A stretch of 64,000 nucleotides of DNA from Arthrobacter sp. KBS0703 (GTDB taxonomy: Bacteria > Actinomycetota > Actinomycetes > Actinomycetales > Micrococcaceae). The stretch covers positions 2,294,001-2,358,000 of the forward strand of contig NZ_MVDG02000001.1 in the NCBI RefSeq assembly GCF_002008315.2. The letters run 5' to 3'. Made by a program: the position numbers and the translations under genes. Below, piece after piece: positions 52,886 through 62,851 of the stretch. The notes under the pieces were generated by a model. That model was given only the letters and a program-made list of their open reading frames with translations, ran no database searches and had not been told where the DNA came from. Every line of letters begins with the position of its first letter. Within the stretch, counting starts at the first letter, position 1.

Positions 52886-54455
52886 TGCTGATGAAGGATT
52901 CCAGTTCAGCCGCGAGGCCTTCCCGGACCATGACCACGGCGCGGGTGCCGCCCTCTTCGTGATCCAGGCTCAGGATCTCCGCATCGGAGTCGTGGAGCTT
53001 GCTGATCAGGTCGCCACGGTGGTACGGGACGAGCAGCTCGAGCTTGACGCTCGGGCGCGGAATGGACTCGCTGATGGCCTTCAGGAGCTCCGGGATGCCC
53101 TGGCCCGTGCGGGCGGACACCACCACGTGGCGCGGTTCGCGCTGCTTGAGCCGCTCCACGACAAACGGGTCCGCTGCGTCCGCCTTGTTGAGCACGATGA
53201 TCTCGGGCACCTTGCGGGCGTCCACCTCGGCGAAAACGGCGCGCACAGCGGCGATCTGCCCCTCCGGATCGGGGTGGGAGACGTCCACCACGTGGAGGAT
53301 CAGGTCCGAATCCGCGACTTCCTCAAGGGTGGAGCGGAACGCCTCCACCAGTTGGGTGGGAAGCGAACGCACGAAGCCCACGGTGTCAGCCAGCGTGTAG
53401 CCGAGCCCGTCAGCGGTTTCGGCTTTGCGGACGGTGGGGTCCAGGGTGGCGAACAGGGCGTTCTCCACCAGGACTCCGGCATCCGTGAGCCGGTTCAGCA
53501 GGGACGACTTTCCGGCGTTGGTGTAGCCGGCGATCGCGACCGAAGGCACGGCATTGCGACGTCGGTTGGCACGTTTGGTCTCCCGGGCCGGCTTCATCGC
53601 GGCGATCTCGCGCCGCAGTTTGGCCATCCGCGTCCGGATCCGCCGCCGGTCCAGTTCGATCTTGGTTTCACCCGGACCACGCGATCCCATGCCGGCGCCG
53701 GCGCCGCCCACCTGGCCACCGGCCTGGCGGGACATGGACTCGCCCCAGCCGCGGAGGCGAGGGAGGAGGTATTCCAGCTGGGCCAGTTCCACCTGGGCCT
53801 TGCCTTCGCGGCTCTTGGCGTGCTGGGCGAAGATGTCGAGGATGAGGGCCGTGCGGTCGATGACCTTGACCTTGACGATGTCTTCGAGTCCGCGCCGCTG
53901 CGACGGTGCCAGTTCCGCGTCCACTACGACGGTGTCCGCACCGGTGGACATCACGATGTCCTTGAGTTCCAAGGCCTTGCCGGAGCCGAGGAACGTGCCG
54001 GGATCCGGTTTGGCGCGCCGCTGGACCAGGCCGTCGAGGACCTCTGAGCCCGCGGTTTCCGCCAGCGCGGCAAGTTCACGCAGCGAGTTTTCGGCGTCCG
54101 CCAAGGTGCCTTCGGTCCAGAGCCCTGCCAGGACCACACGCTCCAGGCGAAGCTGCCGGTACTCGACTTCGGTGACGTCTTCGAGTTCGGTGGACAGCCC
54201 CGCGGTGCGGCGCAGTGCCCGGCGTTCCTCGAGGTCCTGCTGATCGCCGTCGAACAGGCTGTGTTCCTCATCGATCCCGGAAATCGCCTGGGCCTTGCCA
54301 AATACTGCCTTGCTGCCGGCTCCGCCGCCGTTTGCCGCCGAGGCATTCCTGGCCGGGACGTCCTTGGCGAGGATCCGGTCGATGACAGCTTGGATTTCCT
54401 CAGGACTCATGTCCTGGGCCGCCGGCTCGGATCCGGAGTTTTGCTGACTGGTCAT
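52878..54455 (-). CDS. hflX: Ribosome-associated GTPase HflX
   Basis: Splits or rescues stalled ribosomes under stress. The 525-aa protein has an N-terminal HflX domain (TALILDIFAQHAKSREGKAQ, GGAGAGMGSRGPGETK) and a G domain: G1 AGYTNAGKSSLLN, G3 DTVGFVRSLP, G4 VLNKAD. I start at ATG 54455 because AGGGAG precedes it by 3 nt; an upstream ATG at 54545 would add 30 unconserved residues. Confidence 0.93.
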   Translation of the reverse strand: MTSQQNSGSEPAAQDMSPEEIQAVIDRILAKDVPARNASAANGGGAGSKAVFGKAQAISGIDEEHSLFDGDQQDLEERRALRRTAGLSTELEDVTEVEYRQLRLERVVLAGLWTEGTLADAENSLRELAALAETAGSEVLDGLVQRRAKPDPGTFLGSGKALELKDIVMSTGADTVVVDAELAPSQRRGLEDIVKVKVIDRTALILDIFAQHAKSREGKAQVELAQLEYLLPRLRGWGESMSRQAGGQVGGAGAGMGSRGPGETKIELDRRRIRTRMAKLRREIAAMKPARETKRANRRRNAVPSVAIAGYTNAGKSSLLNRLTDAGVLVENALFATLDPTVRKAETADGLGYTLADTVGFVRSLPTQLVEAFRSTLEEVADSDLILHVVDVSHPDPEGQIAAVRAVFAEVDARKVPEIIVLNKADAADPFVVERLKQREPRHVVVSARTGQGIPELLKAISESIPRPSVKLELLVPYHRGDLISKLHDSDAEILSLDHEEGGTRAVVMVREGLAAELESFISND

Positions 54456-54829
54456 GGTCTCCCTAAAAGGTTCTGCATCTTCAGAATAGTGCTGATTGCT
54501 GCCCTTGGGCGCGGTATTCGCGCTGGGCTGACGGCGAGGGGTCATGGAGAGGCTCCTATGAGGCCGTGGCGGACACGCCTGGGCCGGTAAATTGATCTGA
54601 GTGGGGTGCTGCGGCGCGCCGGGCGGAAGGTCAGTACCTGCATCGCTCCGGGAGGGGACGTCTGTGCCGGTGAGGCCGGGATGGCTGGCCGTTCGGAGAG
54701 GTCCGAAGGGGGCAGCTCAAGGCCGGCGAAGGGGGCCGACTACTCAAAGATCAAGAACATGCGTTCCAGACTAGCAGACCGTATGGTCCGGTTTCCCATC
54801 GGGCGGGCGGCCCACTAATCTGGCCAGTT
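54456..54829. promoter_or_regulatory. 374-bp divergent intergenic region, hflX / methyltransferase
   Basis: No gene seen. On the plus strand TAATCT (54816-54821) ends 8 nt before the methyltransferase ATG at 54830, which would give a leaderless message. On the minus strand a TAGTCT at about 54767-54772 is a possible -10 for hflX. No matching -35 elements, repeats or operators are evident. Confidence 0.4.
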
Positions 54830-55444
54830 ATGGAGTCTGCCCACTATTTCAGCGCCTCGCCCGCGGGGCCCTTCACCCGCAAGCCCCTCACGGTTGAACT
54901 GGCGGGTGAAACGCGGAACCTGCAGACCTCCGCCGGAATCTTCAGCCCGGACGGCATCGACAAAGGCACGGCGGTCCTGCTGGCAGATGTTCCGGCACCG
55001 GCACCGCAGGGGAACCTGCTGGACATCGGCTGCGGATGGGGCCCGATTGCCCTGACCATGGCGCTGCGCGCTCCGCATGCACGGGTTTACGCCGTTGACG
55101 TCAACGAGCGCTGCATCGCGCTGACGAACGGGAACGCCGCCTTGCTTGGCCTGGACAACGTCACGGCCAGCACGCCCGAAGCTGTTGATCCCGACCTGCG
55201 CTTCGACACGATCTGGTCCAACCCGCCGATCCGGATCGGCAAGGATGAACTGCATTCACTGCTTCTGCTGTGGCTGCCGCGGCTGGCCCCTGGCGGTTCC
55301 GCCTGGCTCGTGGTGCAGAAGAACCTGGGCTCGGATTCCCTTCAGCGCTGGCTGGTCGAGGTGCTCGACGACTCGTTCAGTGTGAGCCGGGAGAGTACAT
55401 CGAAGTCGTTCCGGATCCTCCGGGTCAGGAAAGCGTCCCGGTAG
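54830..55444 (+). CDS. RsmC-type class I SAM-dependent methyltransferase
   Basis: The 204-aa protein has SAM motif I LLDIGCGWGPIAL, the acidic end VYAVDVNE and the N6/N2-type catalytic motif SNPPIR, as in RsmC/RlmG small-domain rRNA guanine methyltransferases. The actual target is unproven. Its last 20 bp overlap the end of dapF on the opposite strand. Confidence 0.88.
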   Translation: MESAHYFSASPAGPFTRKPLTVELAGETRNLQTSAGIFSPDGIDKGTAVLLADVPAPAPQGNLLDIGCGWGPIALTMALRAPHARVYAVDVNERCIALTNGNAALLGLDNVTASTPEAVDPDLRFDTIWSNPPIRIGKDELHSLLLLWLPRLAPGGSAWLVVQKNLGSDSLQRWLVEVLDDSFSVSRESTSKSFRILRVRKASR

Positions 55445-56369
55445 CAACGATCGTTGCCGGGCCACTGAGCTCCACGTGCTCGCGGCCGTCGGCCACGGTG
55501 AAGAATTTAACCCCGACGACGCCGCCCGGCACCTTCACGTGCCAGGCGTCCGGTGCGCCCTGTCCGGCCCAGTGACGGATCGCCACCGCCGCAGCGCATG
55601 CTCCGGTTCCGCAGGACTGCGTTTCGCCGACGCCGCGCTCGTGGACGCGCATGGTCACCGTGCCGACGCCGTCATGGACCAGCGGCTCCGACGGTACGAC
55701 GAACTCGACGTTGGTGCCGTGGGCGGGGGTGGGGTCAACGTGCGGTGCCGTGAAAAGCCGCATGCCCTCCAACTCAGCGAGTTCGGCCAGCGCGACCACC
55801 GTATGCGGGTTGCCCATGCTGACGGACAGCGCCGGGCGGGGCACTTCCAGGCCGTCGGCGCCGACCAGGGAATCCATGGCCCGCGCCGCCGCCTCAGCCG
55901 GGAAGATGAACTCCCACGGCCCCATATCGACGGCGTATCCGTTCCCCGTGCGGACAATGGTCTTGACGCCGCCGCGGGTGCCGATGGTCAGCGAACCGCC
56001 GGCCGGGAGCTCTGCCAGGCCTTCGGCGAGGAGGAAGTGCACGAACACGCGGACCCCGTTACCGCACATCTCCGACAGTGAGCCGTCTCCGTTCCGGTAG
56101 TCCATGAACCATTCGGCGTCGGGGTGCGTGGCAAGAAGCTGCCGCCCTTCGTCGAGGAGCCGGGAAGGAACGGCCCGGATGAGCCCGTCGCCGCCGATGC
56201 CGCGGTGGCGGTCGCACAGTTCGGCCACCTGCTCGGGCGAGATGGCGTGCAGGCCCTCGGGGTCGGCGATGAGGACGAAGTCGTTGCCCGTTCCGTGGCC
56301 CTTGGAGAAGCGGAGTCCGCTCAGCCGCGCGGTGGCAGACTCGGCTGTTTCGGCAAGGGTTTCATCCAT
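55425..56369 (-). CDS. dapF: Diaminopimelate epimerase
   Basis: Converts LL- to meso-diaminopimelate for lysine and peptidoglycan. The 314-aa cofactor-free epimerase has both catalytic cysteines, in SEMCGNGVRVFVHFL and TQSCGTGACAAAVA, and the N-terminal KGHGTGNDFVLI. Start ATG 56369, 45 bp after miaA. Convergent overlap with the methyltransferase. Confidence 0.96.
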   Translation of the reverse strand: MDETLAETAESATARLSGLRFSKGHGTGNDFVLIADPEGLHAISPEQVAELCDRHRGIGGDGLIRAVPSRLLDEGRQLLATHPDAEWFMDYRNGDGSLSEMCGNGVRVFVHFLLAEGLAELPAGGSLTIGTRGGVKTIVRTGNGYAVDMGPWEFIFPAEAAARAMDSLVGADGLEVPRPALSVSMGNPHTVVALAELAELEGMRLFTAPHVDPTPAHGTNVEFVVPSEPLVHDGVGTVTMRVHERGVGETQSCGTGACAAAVAIRHWAGQGAPDAWHVKVPGGVVGVKFFTVADGREHVELSGPATIVATGTLS

Positions 56370-56414
56370 GCTTCAAGGTTACCTTCACGCCGCCACGGTC
56401 CGGAAAACGGGCTT

Positions 56415-57332
56415 TCAGGAACACAGCGCCGCGGCCTTGGCTGTCAGGTCCGGATCCTGCCAGCCAAGCCAGCCGATGCGCGGATCCGCACGGAACCAGG
56501 TGAGCTGGCGGCGGGCGAACTGCCTCGTGGCCACGATGGTTTCCTCGGTGGCCTGGGTGAGGTCAGCCTCGCCGTCGAGCACCTTGAGGAACTGGGCGTA
56601 GCCCAGGGCGCGGGGAGCCGTCCTGCCGCGGCGCAGTCCGGCAGCGTCGAGCCGTTCAACCTCGGCCAGCAGTCCGCGCTCCACCATCCGGTGAACCCGT
56701 TCGGCCAGCCGTTCGCGGAGCACGTCCCGGTCAACCTCCAGGCCGATCTGCACGGCCGGCCGGACGTACTCGCGGGTGGGCATGAAGGAGCTGAACGGCC
56801 GCCCTGTGAGCTCGAAGACCTCCAGCGCACGAATGATGCGGCGGCTGTCACCGAGCCGCCCGGCGGACACCGGGTCGACGGCGCGCAGTCGTTCCAGCAG
56901 GGGGTCCGTCCCGGCCGCGGCGTGTTCCTGCTCGAGCCGGCCGCGTATGTCCGGGTCGGTCCCCGGGAAATCGAGGACGTCGAGCGCTGCACGGACGTAC
57001 AGGCCGGATCCACCTGCCAGGATGGCCCGCTTTCCGCGGCTGTGGATATCGGCGACGGCTCCCCTGGCCAGCCGCTGGAAGTCGGAGACAGACGCTTCCT
57101 GGGTGACGTCGAGGATGTCCAGCAGGTGGTGCGGGACTCCCCTGCGCTCGGCATCGGTGATCTTGGCCGTTCCGATGTCCATGCCCCGGTAGAACTGCAT
57201 GGCATCGGCGTTGATGACTTCGCCGTCCAGCGCCAGGGCGAGTTCGACGGCGAGGTCGGACTTTCCCGAGCCCGTGGGCCCGACGACGGCGATGACGGGC
57301 GGCTGCTCCGGACTGGCCGGGTGGTCACTCAC
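56415..57332 (-). CDS. miaA: tRNA dimethylallyltransferase
   Basis: Adds the isopentenyl group to A37 of UNN-reading tRNAs. P-loop [17 protein letters not shown], catalytic [25 protein letters not shown] and [11 protein letters not shown] are present. GTG 57332 ([10 protein letters not shown]) is favoured by GAAGG 10 nt upstream; a GTG at 57353 is possible. It lies downstream of miaB, whose product acts next on the same base. Confidence 0.95.
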   Translation of the reverse strand: MSDHPASPEQPPVIAVVGPTGSGKSDLAVELALALDGEVINADAMQFYRGMDIGTAKITDAERRGVPHHLLDILDVTQEASVSDFQRLARGAVADIHSRGKRAILAGGSGLYVRAALDVLDFPGTDPDIRGRLEQEHAAAGTDPLLERLRAVDPVSAGRLGDSRRIIRALEVFELTGRPFSSFMPTREYVRPAVQIGLEVDRDVLRERLAERVHRMVERGLLAEVERLDAAGLRRGRTAPRALGYAQFLKVLDGEADLTQATEETIVATRQFARRQLTWFRADPRIGWLGWQDPDLTAKAAALCS

Positions 57333-57357
57333 GGCTGGGGAACCTTCGCCCACGCTG

Positions 57358-58908
57358 TTAGCGGGTCCGGACCGGAAGGGACGGCATGCCTAGCGATACC
57401 CCGGTTTTCCCCGCTGTGCCGGGGGCTCCCGGTGCCGGGGCGCCGCAGGAGTCAGCCTGTGCCCTGTCCCAGGCGTCGCCGGCGCGCGAACGCCGGAGGA
57501 CGTAGTCGTCGGGCGTCGCCGGGTCCGCGACCAGGTGGAATGCCGCCGCTTCCGTCACGGTGACCGTCACGACGTCGCCCGGGCGCGGCGCCGGGGCACC
57601 TTCCGGGATGGAGAAATGCACGAGCCGCGAGTCCTGCGAGCGGCCCGACAACCGGTGGGTTTCCTCCGCCTTGCGGCCGGACTGGGCGGTGACCATGACC
57701 TCGACGCGGCGTCCGAGCTGCTTCGCGTTCTCCTCGGCGGCGATGCGGTCCTGCAGGGCGGTGAGCCGTTCGAAGCGTTCCTGCACCAGGGCTTTGGGCA
57801 GCTGGTCCGGCAGGTCGGCGGCCGGCGTGCCGGGACGCTTGGAGTACTGGAAGGTGAAGGCCGTGGCGAACCGTGACTTTTCGACGACGTCCAGGGTGGC
57901 CTGGAAATCTTCTTCCGTCTCGCCGGGGAAGCCGACGATGATGTCGGTCGAGATCGCGGCGTGCGGAATCTTCTCCCGGACCTTGTCCAGGATTCCGAGG
58001 AACTTCGCGGAACGGTAGGACCGCTTCATGTCGCGGAGGACCTTGTCGGAGCCCGACTGGAGCGGCATGTGCAGCTGGGGCATGACGTTCCCGGTCTCGG
58101 CCATGGCGTCAATGACGTCGTCAGTGAACGCTGCCGGGTGTGGGCTCGTGAAGCGGACCCTTTCCAGGCCCGGGATCTCACCGCAGGCGCGGAGCAGTTT
58201 GGAGAACGCCTGGCGGTCGCCGAATTCCACGCCGTACGAATTGACGTTCTGGCCAAGCAGTGTCACTTCGATGGCGCCGTCATCCACCAGCGCCTGGACC
58301 TCGGCGAGGATGTCTCCGGGCCGGCGGTCCTTCTCCTTGCCCCGCAGGGCCGGGACGATGCAGAACGTGCAGGTGTTGTTGCAGCCCACGGAGATAGACA
58401 CCCAGCCCGAATAGACGGAGTCGCGCTTGGTGGGCAGGGTGGACGGAAAGACGTCCAGCGACTCGAGGATCTCGAGCTGCGCTTCGTTGTTGTGGCGTGC
58501 CCGGTCGAGGAGTGCCGGCAGGGCGCCCACGTTGTGCGTCCCGAAGACGGCATCCACCCACGGCGCCTTTTTCAGGATGGTTTCTCGGTCCTTCTGGGCG
58601 AGGCAGCCGCCCACGGCGATCTGCATCCCGGGGTTGGCTTCCTTGATGGGCGCCAGCATGCCCAGGTTGCCGTACAGCTTGTTGTCCGCATTTTCCCGGA
58701 CGGCGCAGGTGTTGAACACCACGACGTCGGCCTGGGCACCGTCCGCCGGAACGTAACCGGCAGCCTCCAGCATCCCTGCCATCCGCTCGGAATCGTGAAC
58801 GTTCATCTGGCAGCCGAACGTCCGCACCTGGTAAGTGCGGGGCGCGGCGGAGGCGTCGGTTGCTGCTGGAACGGTGCCGGATGCGGGGGAAGGGTAGGTC
58901 AGACTCAC
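57358..58908 (-). CDS. miaB: tRNA-2-methylthio-N6-dimethylallyladenosine synthase
   Basis: Radical SAM methylthiotransferase acting after MiaA. The 516-aa protein has an N-terminal MTTase domain ([32 protein letters not shown] provide three cluster cysteines), radical [19 protein letters not shown] and a C-terminal TRAM domain. An Ala/Gly/Pro-rich tail of ~40 residues is extra. Confidence 0.96.
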   Translation of the reverse strand: MSLTYPSPASGTVPAATDASAAPRTYQVRTFGCQMNVHDSERMAGMLEAAGYVPADGAQADVVVFNTCAVRENADNKLYGNLGMLAPIKEANPGMQIAVGGCLAQKDRETILKKAPWVDAVFGTHNVGALPALLDRARHNNEAQLEILESLDVFPSTLPTKRDSVYSGWVSISVGCNNTCTFCIVPALRGKEKDRRPGDILAEVQALVDDGAIEVTLLGQNVNSYGVEFGDRQAFSKLLRACGEIPGLERVRFTSPHPAAFTDDVIDAMAETGNVMPQLHMPLQSGSDKVLRDMKRSYRSAKFLGILDKVREKIPHAAISTDIIVGFPGETEEDFQATLDVVEKSRFATAFTFQYSKRPGTPAADLPDQLPKALVQERFERLTALQDRIAAEENAKQLGRRVEVMVTAQSGRKAEETHRLSGRSQDSRLVHFSIPEGAPAPRPGDVVTVTVTEAAAFHLVADPATPDDYVLRRSRAGDAWDRAQADSCGAPAPGAPGTAGKTGVSLGMPSLPVRTR

Positions 58909-59024
58909 CCGTTAAGCGTACCGGCTGCGCCCAACTCCCCGATGCCCCGGCCACCGGGCGGCCAAAGTGCCCGACGCCGTGTCTGCACGAAGCCCGAGCC
59001 GCCCAGGCCTCAGCGTATTAGAGC

Positions 59025-59624
59025 CTAGCTGCCGGATGCGGCGTCGAGCACTTCACCCACGATGCGGAAGGCCTGAGACGGCTGGTACCCCTTGCGCGCA
59101 AGCATGGACGCCAGCCGGCGGGTGACCTTGTCCCGCTCGGCACGGTCCGACAGGTCGGTTCCCGGCCGGAGGCGGCGTTCCGCCAGTTGGCGGGCCGCCG
59201 TTTCCTCGTCGGCGTCGCTGAGCTGTTCCAGGGCAGAGGCCGCAGCATCCCCGTCGATGCCTTTTTCCGCCAGCTCCCGCCGGAGGGCACCTTTGGCCAG
59301 TTTCCGGGTCTGCGAGCGGCTGCGCACCCACATCTCGGCGAACTCCGCGTCGTCGACCAGCCTGACTTCTTCGAAGCGGTCCAGGACCGCCGCGGCGACG
59401 TCCTCGGGCACGTTGCGCTCCGCCAGCTTGCGCTCGAGCTGCAGCCTGCTCTTGGGCGAACTGGTCAGCTGCCGGAGCACGATAGCGCGCGCCACAGCCG
59501 CCGGGTCAGGCTCCCGGTCCCCCGCGAACCTGTCCTCGGCGGACGAGGACGGCGGGACTGGATCCTGGCCGGCGGACGCGGCGCGGCGCTTGCTGCCGGA
59601 ACGCTTGCTGCTAGAACCCGTCAA
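59025..59624 (-). CDS. recX: Regulatory protein RecX
   Basis: Modulates RecA filaments. 199 aa with a disordered, Ser/Ala-rich N-terminus (about 1-40), then three-helix repeats ([51 protein letters not shown]). ATG 59624 overlaps the recA 3' end by 14 bp, giving obligatory coupling to recA. Confidence 0.94.
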   Translation of the reverse strand: MTGSSSKRSGSKRRAASAGQDPVPPSSSAEDRFAGDREPDPAAVARAIVLRQLTSSPKSRLQLERKLAERNVPEDVAAAVLDRFEEVRLVDDAEFAEMWVRSRSQTRKLAKGALRRELAEKGIDGDAAASALEQLSDADEETAARQLAERRLRPGTDLSDRAERDKVTRRLASMLARKGYQPSQAFRIVGEVLDAASGS

Positions 59625-60666
59625 CGGCCTTCAGCTTCGGCGAGGCCGCGGCGTCAGCGGCTGCGGGGGCCACCCCGACGCCCAGCTTTTCCTTGATGAG
59701 CCGTTCCAGCTCCGCAGCCAGTTCAGGGTTGTCGCGCAAGAAGCGGCGGGAGTTTTCCATGCCCTGGCCGAGCTGATCACCGTCGTAGGTGAACCAGGAC
59801 CCCGACTTCTTGATGATGCCGTGCTCGACGCCCATGTCGATGATGCCGCCCTCGCGGGAGATGCCCTGGCCGTAGATGATGTCGAACTCGGCGATCTTGA
59901 AGGGCGGGGCCATCTTGTTCTTGACGATCTTGGCCTTGGTCCGGTTGCCGACCGAGTCGGCGCCTTCCTTCAGCGTCTGGATCCGGCGGACGTCGATCCG
60001 GATGGAGGCGTAGAACTTCAGCGCCTTACCGCCGGTGGTGGTTTCCGGCGAGCCGAAGAAGACACCGATCTTTTCGCGGAGCTGGTTGATGAAGATCGCG
60101 GTGGTCTTGGTCTGGCTCAGCCGTCCGGTGATCTTTCGCAGGGCCTGGCTCATGAGGCGTGCCTGCAGGCCAACGTGGCTATCTCCCATGTCGCCCTCGA
60201 TTTCCGCACGCGGCACCAGCGCAGCCACGGAGTCGATGACAATGACGTCAAGGGAGCCGGAGCCGATCAGCATGTCCATGATTTCCAGTGCCTGCTCACC
60301 GGTGTCCGGCTGGGAAACCAGCAGGGCGTCGGTGTCAACGCCAAGCTTGGCCGCGTACTCGGGGTCGAGGGCGTGCTCGGCGTCGATGAAGGCGGCGATG
60401 CCGCCCTGCCGCTGCGCGTTCGCCACGGCGTGCAGGGCGACGGTGGTCTTACCGGACGATTCCGGTCCATAGATTTCAACGATCCGGCCGCGCGGCAGTC
60501 CGCCAATTCCCAGGGCGACGTCCAGGGCAATGGAGCCGGTCGGGATGACCTCAATCGGGGCCCGGACTTCATCGCCCAGCCGCATGACGGAGCCTTTGCC
60601 GAACTGCTTGTCAATCTGGGCAAGCGCTGCTTCGAGCGCCTTTTCACGATCCGGGGCTGCCGCCAT
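59611..60666 (-). CDS. recA: Recombinase RecA
   Basis: ATP-dependent strand-exchange protein and LexA co-protease (351 aa). Walker [14 protein letters not shown] (about 68-80), [14 protein letters not shown], the MAW-type [19 protein letters not shown] and a short acidic/Ala C-terminus. No intein. An SOS box lies ~146 bp upstream. First gene of recA-recX. Confidence 0.98.
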   Translation of the reverse strand: MAAAPDREKALEAALAQIDKQFGKGSVMRLGDEVRAPIEVIPTGSIALDVALGIGGLPRGRIVEIYGPESSGKTTVALHAVANAQRQGGIAAFIDAEHALDPEYAAKLGVDTDALLVSQPDTGEQALEIMDMLIGSGSLDVIVIDSVAALVPRAEIEGDMGDSHVGLQARLMSQALRKITGRLSQTKTTAIFINQLREKIGVFFGSPETTTGGKALKFYASIRIDVRRIQTLKEGADSVGNRTKAKIVKNKMAPPFKIAEFDIIYGQGISREGGIIDMGVEHGIIKKSGSWFTYDGDQLGQGMENSRRFLRDNPELAAELERLIKEKLGVGVAPAAADAAASPKLKAVDGF

Positions 60667-60811
60667 GGTTCACACCTCTAATGCTTTCTCGCTGTGGAGT
60701 GGCCTGTGCGGCCTGTTTCTGTCATCACTGACGCTATCCCCGCCCTCTGACATTGTTGCCGGACGGGCGTGCGTATGTGGATAACCTGCTCGAAAAAAGC
60801 ATAGCCGCACC

Positions 60812-60825
60812 CGAACAGATATTCG
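60812..60825. promoter_or_regulatory. SOS box upstream of recA
   Basis: CGAACAGATATTCG is a palindromic LexA operator with AT-rich centre, 146-159 bp from the recA start codon. Confidence 0.8.
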
Positions 60826-60871
60826 AACAATCTGTCGGCGTGTCAGGGCTCTTCAGGCAGGCGGGCGCCTG

Positions 60872-61104
60872 TCAGTTCCTGCTGGGCTTGATGTCGCGGC
60901 CCAGGCGGCGCTCCGCGGGGACGTCCTGGACGTCGCAGACGGCGAGCCACACATCGCGGGGGCTGACGCCGGAGATGTGTATAAGAGACACTGCTCCGCC
61001 GTCCGGCTGCCGACGCCGGCGAGGACCAGAGAACCACCGAGCACGCGCGAGTAGCCTGCGCCGAATTCGTCATCCATAAGCCGCCAGAAATCACTAATTC
61101 TCAC
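60872..61104 (-). CDS. DUF3046 domain protein (interrupted by adapter)
   Basis: A small protein typical of the recA neighbourhood in actinobacteria. GTG start at 61104 gives MRISDFWRLMDDEFGAGYSR up to GVGSRTAEQ. An adapter at 60973-60990 intervenes. The frame resumes as GVSPRDVWLAVCDVQDVPAE and ends RLGRDIKPSRN at TGA 60872-60874. About five residues are lost, so the native protein would be ~75 aa. Function unknown. Confidence 0.85.
60973..60990. other. Single Nextera mosaic end, 18 of 19 bases (assembly artefact)
   Basis: AGATGTGTATAAGAGACA within the DUF3046 gene. Confidence 0.97.
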
Positions 61105-61146
61105 GACATAGAGTCTCTCACGGGTGCGGACCTTAGAATGGTTGCC

Positions 61147-61656
61147 ATGAGCAACCCAGCCGACGCCCCCGGAGTCTCTGCCCCCTCCGAGGACACCCTC
61201 GATGCCGCGCTAAAGACCGTGGAGCATCAGATCAGCATCTTCTGGCGGCGCGCCCGGTCCGTCTCTCAGCAGCTGTCACGCCAGGTGCACCCGGACATGG
61301 AGCCCGCGGCCTACGGCCTGTTGACGGTGATCCGCAAAGAGGGCCCTATCCGCCTGACGGAGCTGGCATCCTGCATCGGAGTGGGCAAGCCGTCGGTCAG
61401 CCGGCAGATTGCCTTCCTGGAAAGCATCGGCCTCGTAGTCAAGGAAGCGGACCCGCTGGACGGCCGTGCCCAGACCATCAGGCTCACGGCGCACGGTGAA
61501 GAGAAAATGCACCAGGTGCAGGACGCCAGGCGGGAGGTTTTCCGCGAGAGGCTGGGCGAATGGCCCGTGGAGGACCTTGAGGCGCTGGCCTCCTACATGG
61601 CCAAGCTCAACGCCACGTACGAACGCGACGGGTTCCCCAAGGACGGGACCCCCTAG
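61147..61656 (+). CDS. MarR-family transcriptional regulator
   Basis: 169 aa winged-helix regulator: helix bundle DAALKTVEHQISIFWRRARS, recognition region IRLTELASCIGVGKPSVSRQ and wing DPLDGRAQTIRLTAHGEE. The ligand and targets are unknown. TAGAAT at 61134-61139 ends 7 nt before the ATG at 61147, suggesting a leaderless message; an ATG at 61138 is less likely because it overlaps that hexamer. Confidence 0.9.
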   Translation: MSNPADAPGVSAPSEDTLDAALKTVEHQISIFWRRARSVSQQLSRQVHPDMEPAAYGLLTVIRKEGPIRLTELASCIGVGKPSVSRQIAFLESIGLVVKEADPLDGRAQTIRLTAHGEEKMHQVQDARREVFRERLGEWPVEDLEALASYMAKLNATYERDGFPKDGTP

Positions 61657-61710
61657 GACGCCGGGCGGCCCTGGCGCGGCACTGGCGGCACGACTGGCAT
61701 GGCACGACGA

Positions 61711-61736
61711 AGGCCTCCGGCATGTGCCGGAGGCCT
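61711..61736. terminator. Bidirectional terminator between marR and clgR
   Basis: AGGCCTCCGGCA and TGCCGGAGGCCT form a perfect 12-bp inverted repeat; GGCGTTTAT follows on the plus strand. Convergent genes on both sides. Confidence 0.85.
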
Positions 61737-61760
61737 GGCGTTTATATTCCGTGGAGCTGG

Positions 61761-62120
61761 TTACCGGGCGCCCGAGAGCAGTCCCTTGGCCAGTTCGTCA
61801 GACAGTTCAGTATTGAGTTCGCGGTCAAGGTCGCGGCCGTAACGCTGCGAGAATTCCTGCGGGACGGTGTCCGGAACGGCAACACCTTCGGCCACGGCGA
61901 CGCGGTCGCTGACCTCTCGGAGCATGCTGGACAACGGAACGTCGAGGGCCGAGCAGATCGAAGACAGCAGCTCCGAAGAGGCTTCCTTCTGGCCGCGCTC
62001 CACTTCACTGAGGTAGCCGAGGGAAACCCTGGCACTGTGTGAAACTTCGCGGAGGGTCCGGCCCTGACGCTGGCGAACGTCGCGCAGAACATCACCGATT
62101 TCGTGACGAAGTACTACCAT
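61761..62120 (-). CDS. clgR: ClgR-type XRE transcriptional activator
   Basis: The 119-aa protein with a cro/CI helix-turn-helix ([20 protein letters not shown] ... [12 protein letters not shown]) matches ClgR, which activates clp protease and stress genes in actinobacteria. ATG 62120 is chosen because AGAAGGAG lies 6 nt upstream; an open frame to 62213 exists but is not needed. Usual neighbours cinA, pgsA and ftsK follow. Confidence 0.9.
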   Translation of the reverse strand: MVVLRHEIGDVLRDVRQRQGRTLREVSHSARVSLGYLSEVERGQKEASSELLSSICSALDVPLSSMLREVSDRVAVAEGVAVPDTVPQEFSQRYGRDLDRELNTELSDELAKGLLSGAR

Positions 62121-62350
62121 CTTGCGCTCCTTCTGTTCGCTCTTTGCCTGATCGGCGAGGCCCACATCCTTCCAGCGGACAACGCCGTTTACGGATACGG
62201 GCTGCTTTACCATCTGTATCGCCTTGCTCCCTCGTTAGTCCGGTTCGCGTGAAGCGAACCGCTGTTGGTCTTTTCATCCTAGGCGCCTCCCTAATGCGGA
62301 GGCGACACAAAATAACAACTATTCGGATTCGCTTTTTGTTCCCGGCAACC

Positions 62351-62851
62351 TTACTCCCGGTAGCTTAGCGACGCTAGGGCCTCCTGCAGTCGCTCCATGG
62401 CGGCCGCGCAGGCCAGGGCCCGGATCTCTGCCCGGGTGCCCTCGAAGCTGTACGGAAACGACGTCGAGCCCTGGGCCGTGGCGACCCCGATGAACACTGT
62501 TCCCACCGCCTTGCCGTCGTGCTCGTCCGGCCCCGCGACTCCCGTGGTGGACACTCCAAGGTCGGCACCGCAGGTGCGTCGGGCGCCGTCGGCCATCGCT
62601 GCCGCCACTGCGCCGTCAACGGAACCGAGGGAGTCCAGCAGCGCCTGCGGAACGCCAAGGACGTCCCGTTTGACGGAGTTCTGGTAGGAAACAACGCCGC
62701 CCTGCAGCATGGCCGATGCGCCGGGCGTGTCTGCCAGCATCGCCGTGACCATGCCGGCCGTGAGCGATTCTGCGGTGGCAACGGTGATTCCCCGTTGCAC
62801 GGCGGCGGCGACAGCCTCGCCGGCGATCCGGTGCAGGTTGGTCATGGTCAT
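62351..62851 (-). CDS. CinA C-terminal domain protein (nicotinamide-nucleotide amidase, PncC type)
   Basis: The 166-aa stand-alone CinA C-terminal domain has VATAESLTAGMV, GGVVSYQNSVKRDVLGVP and GVSTTGVAGPDE. It deamidates NMN to NaMN in family members. The N-terminal MocF-like half of full CinA is absent. Start overlaps the pgsA stop by 4 bp. Confidence 0.92.
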   Translation of the reverse strand: MTMTNLHRIAGEAVAAAVQRGITVATAESLTAGMVTAMLADTPGASAMLQGGVVSYQNSVKRDVLGVPQALLDSLGSVDGAVAAAMADGARRTCGADLGVSTTGVAGPDEHDGKAVGTVFIGVATAQGSTSFPYSFEGTRAEIRALACAAAMERLQEALASLSYRE

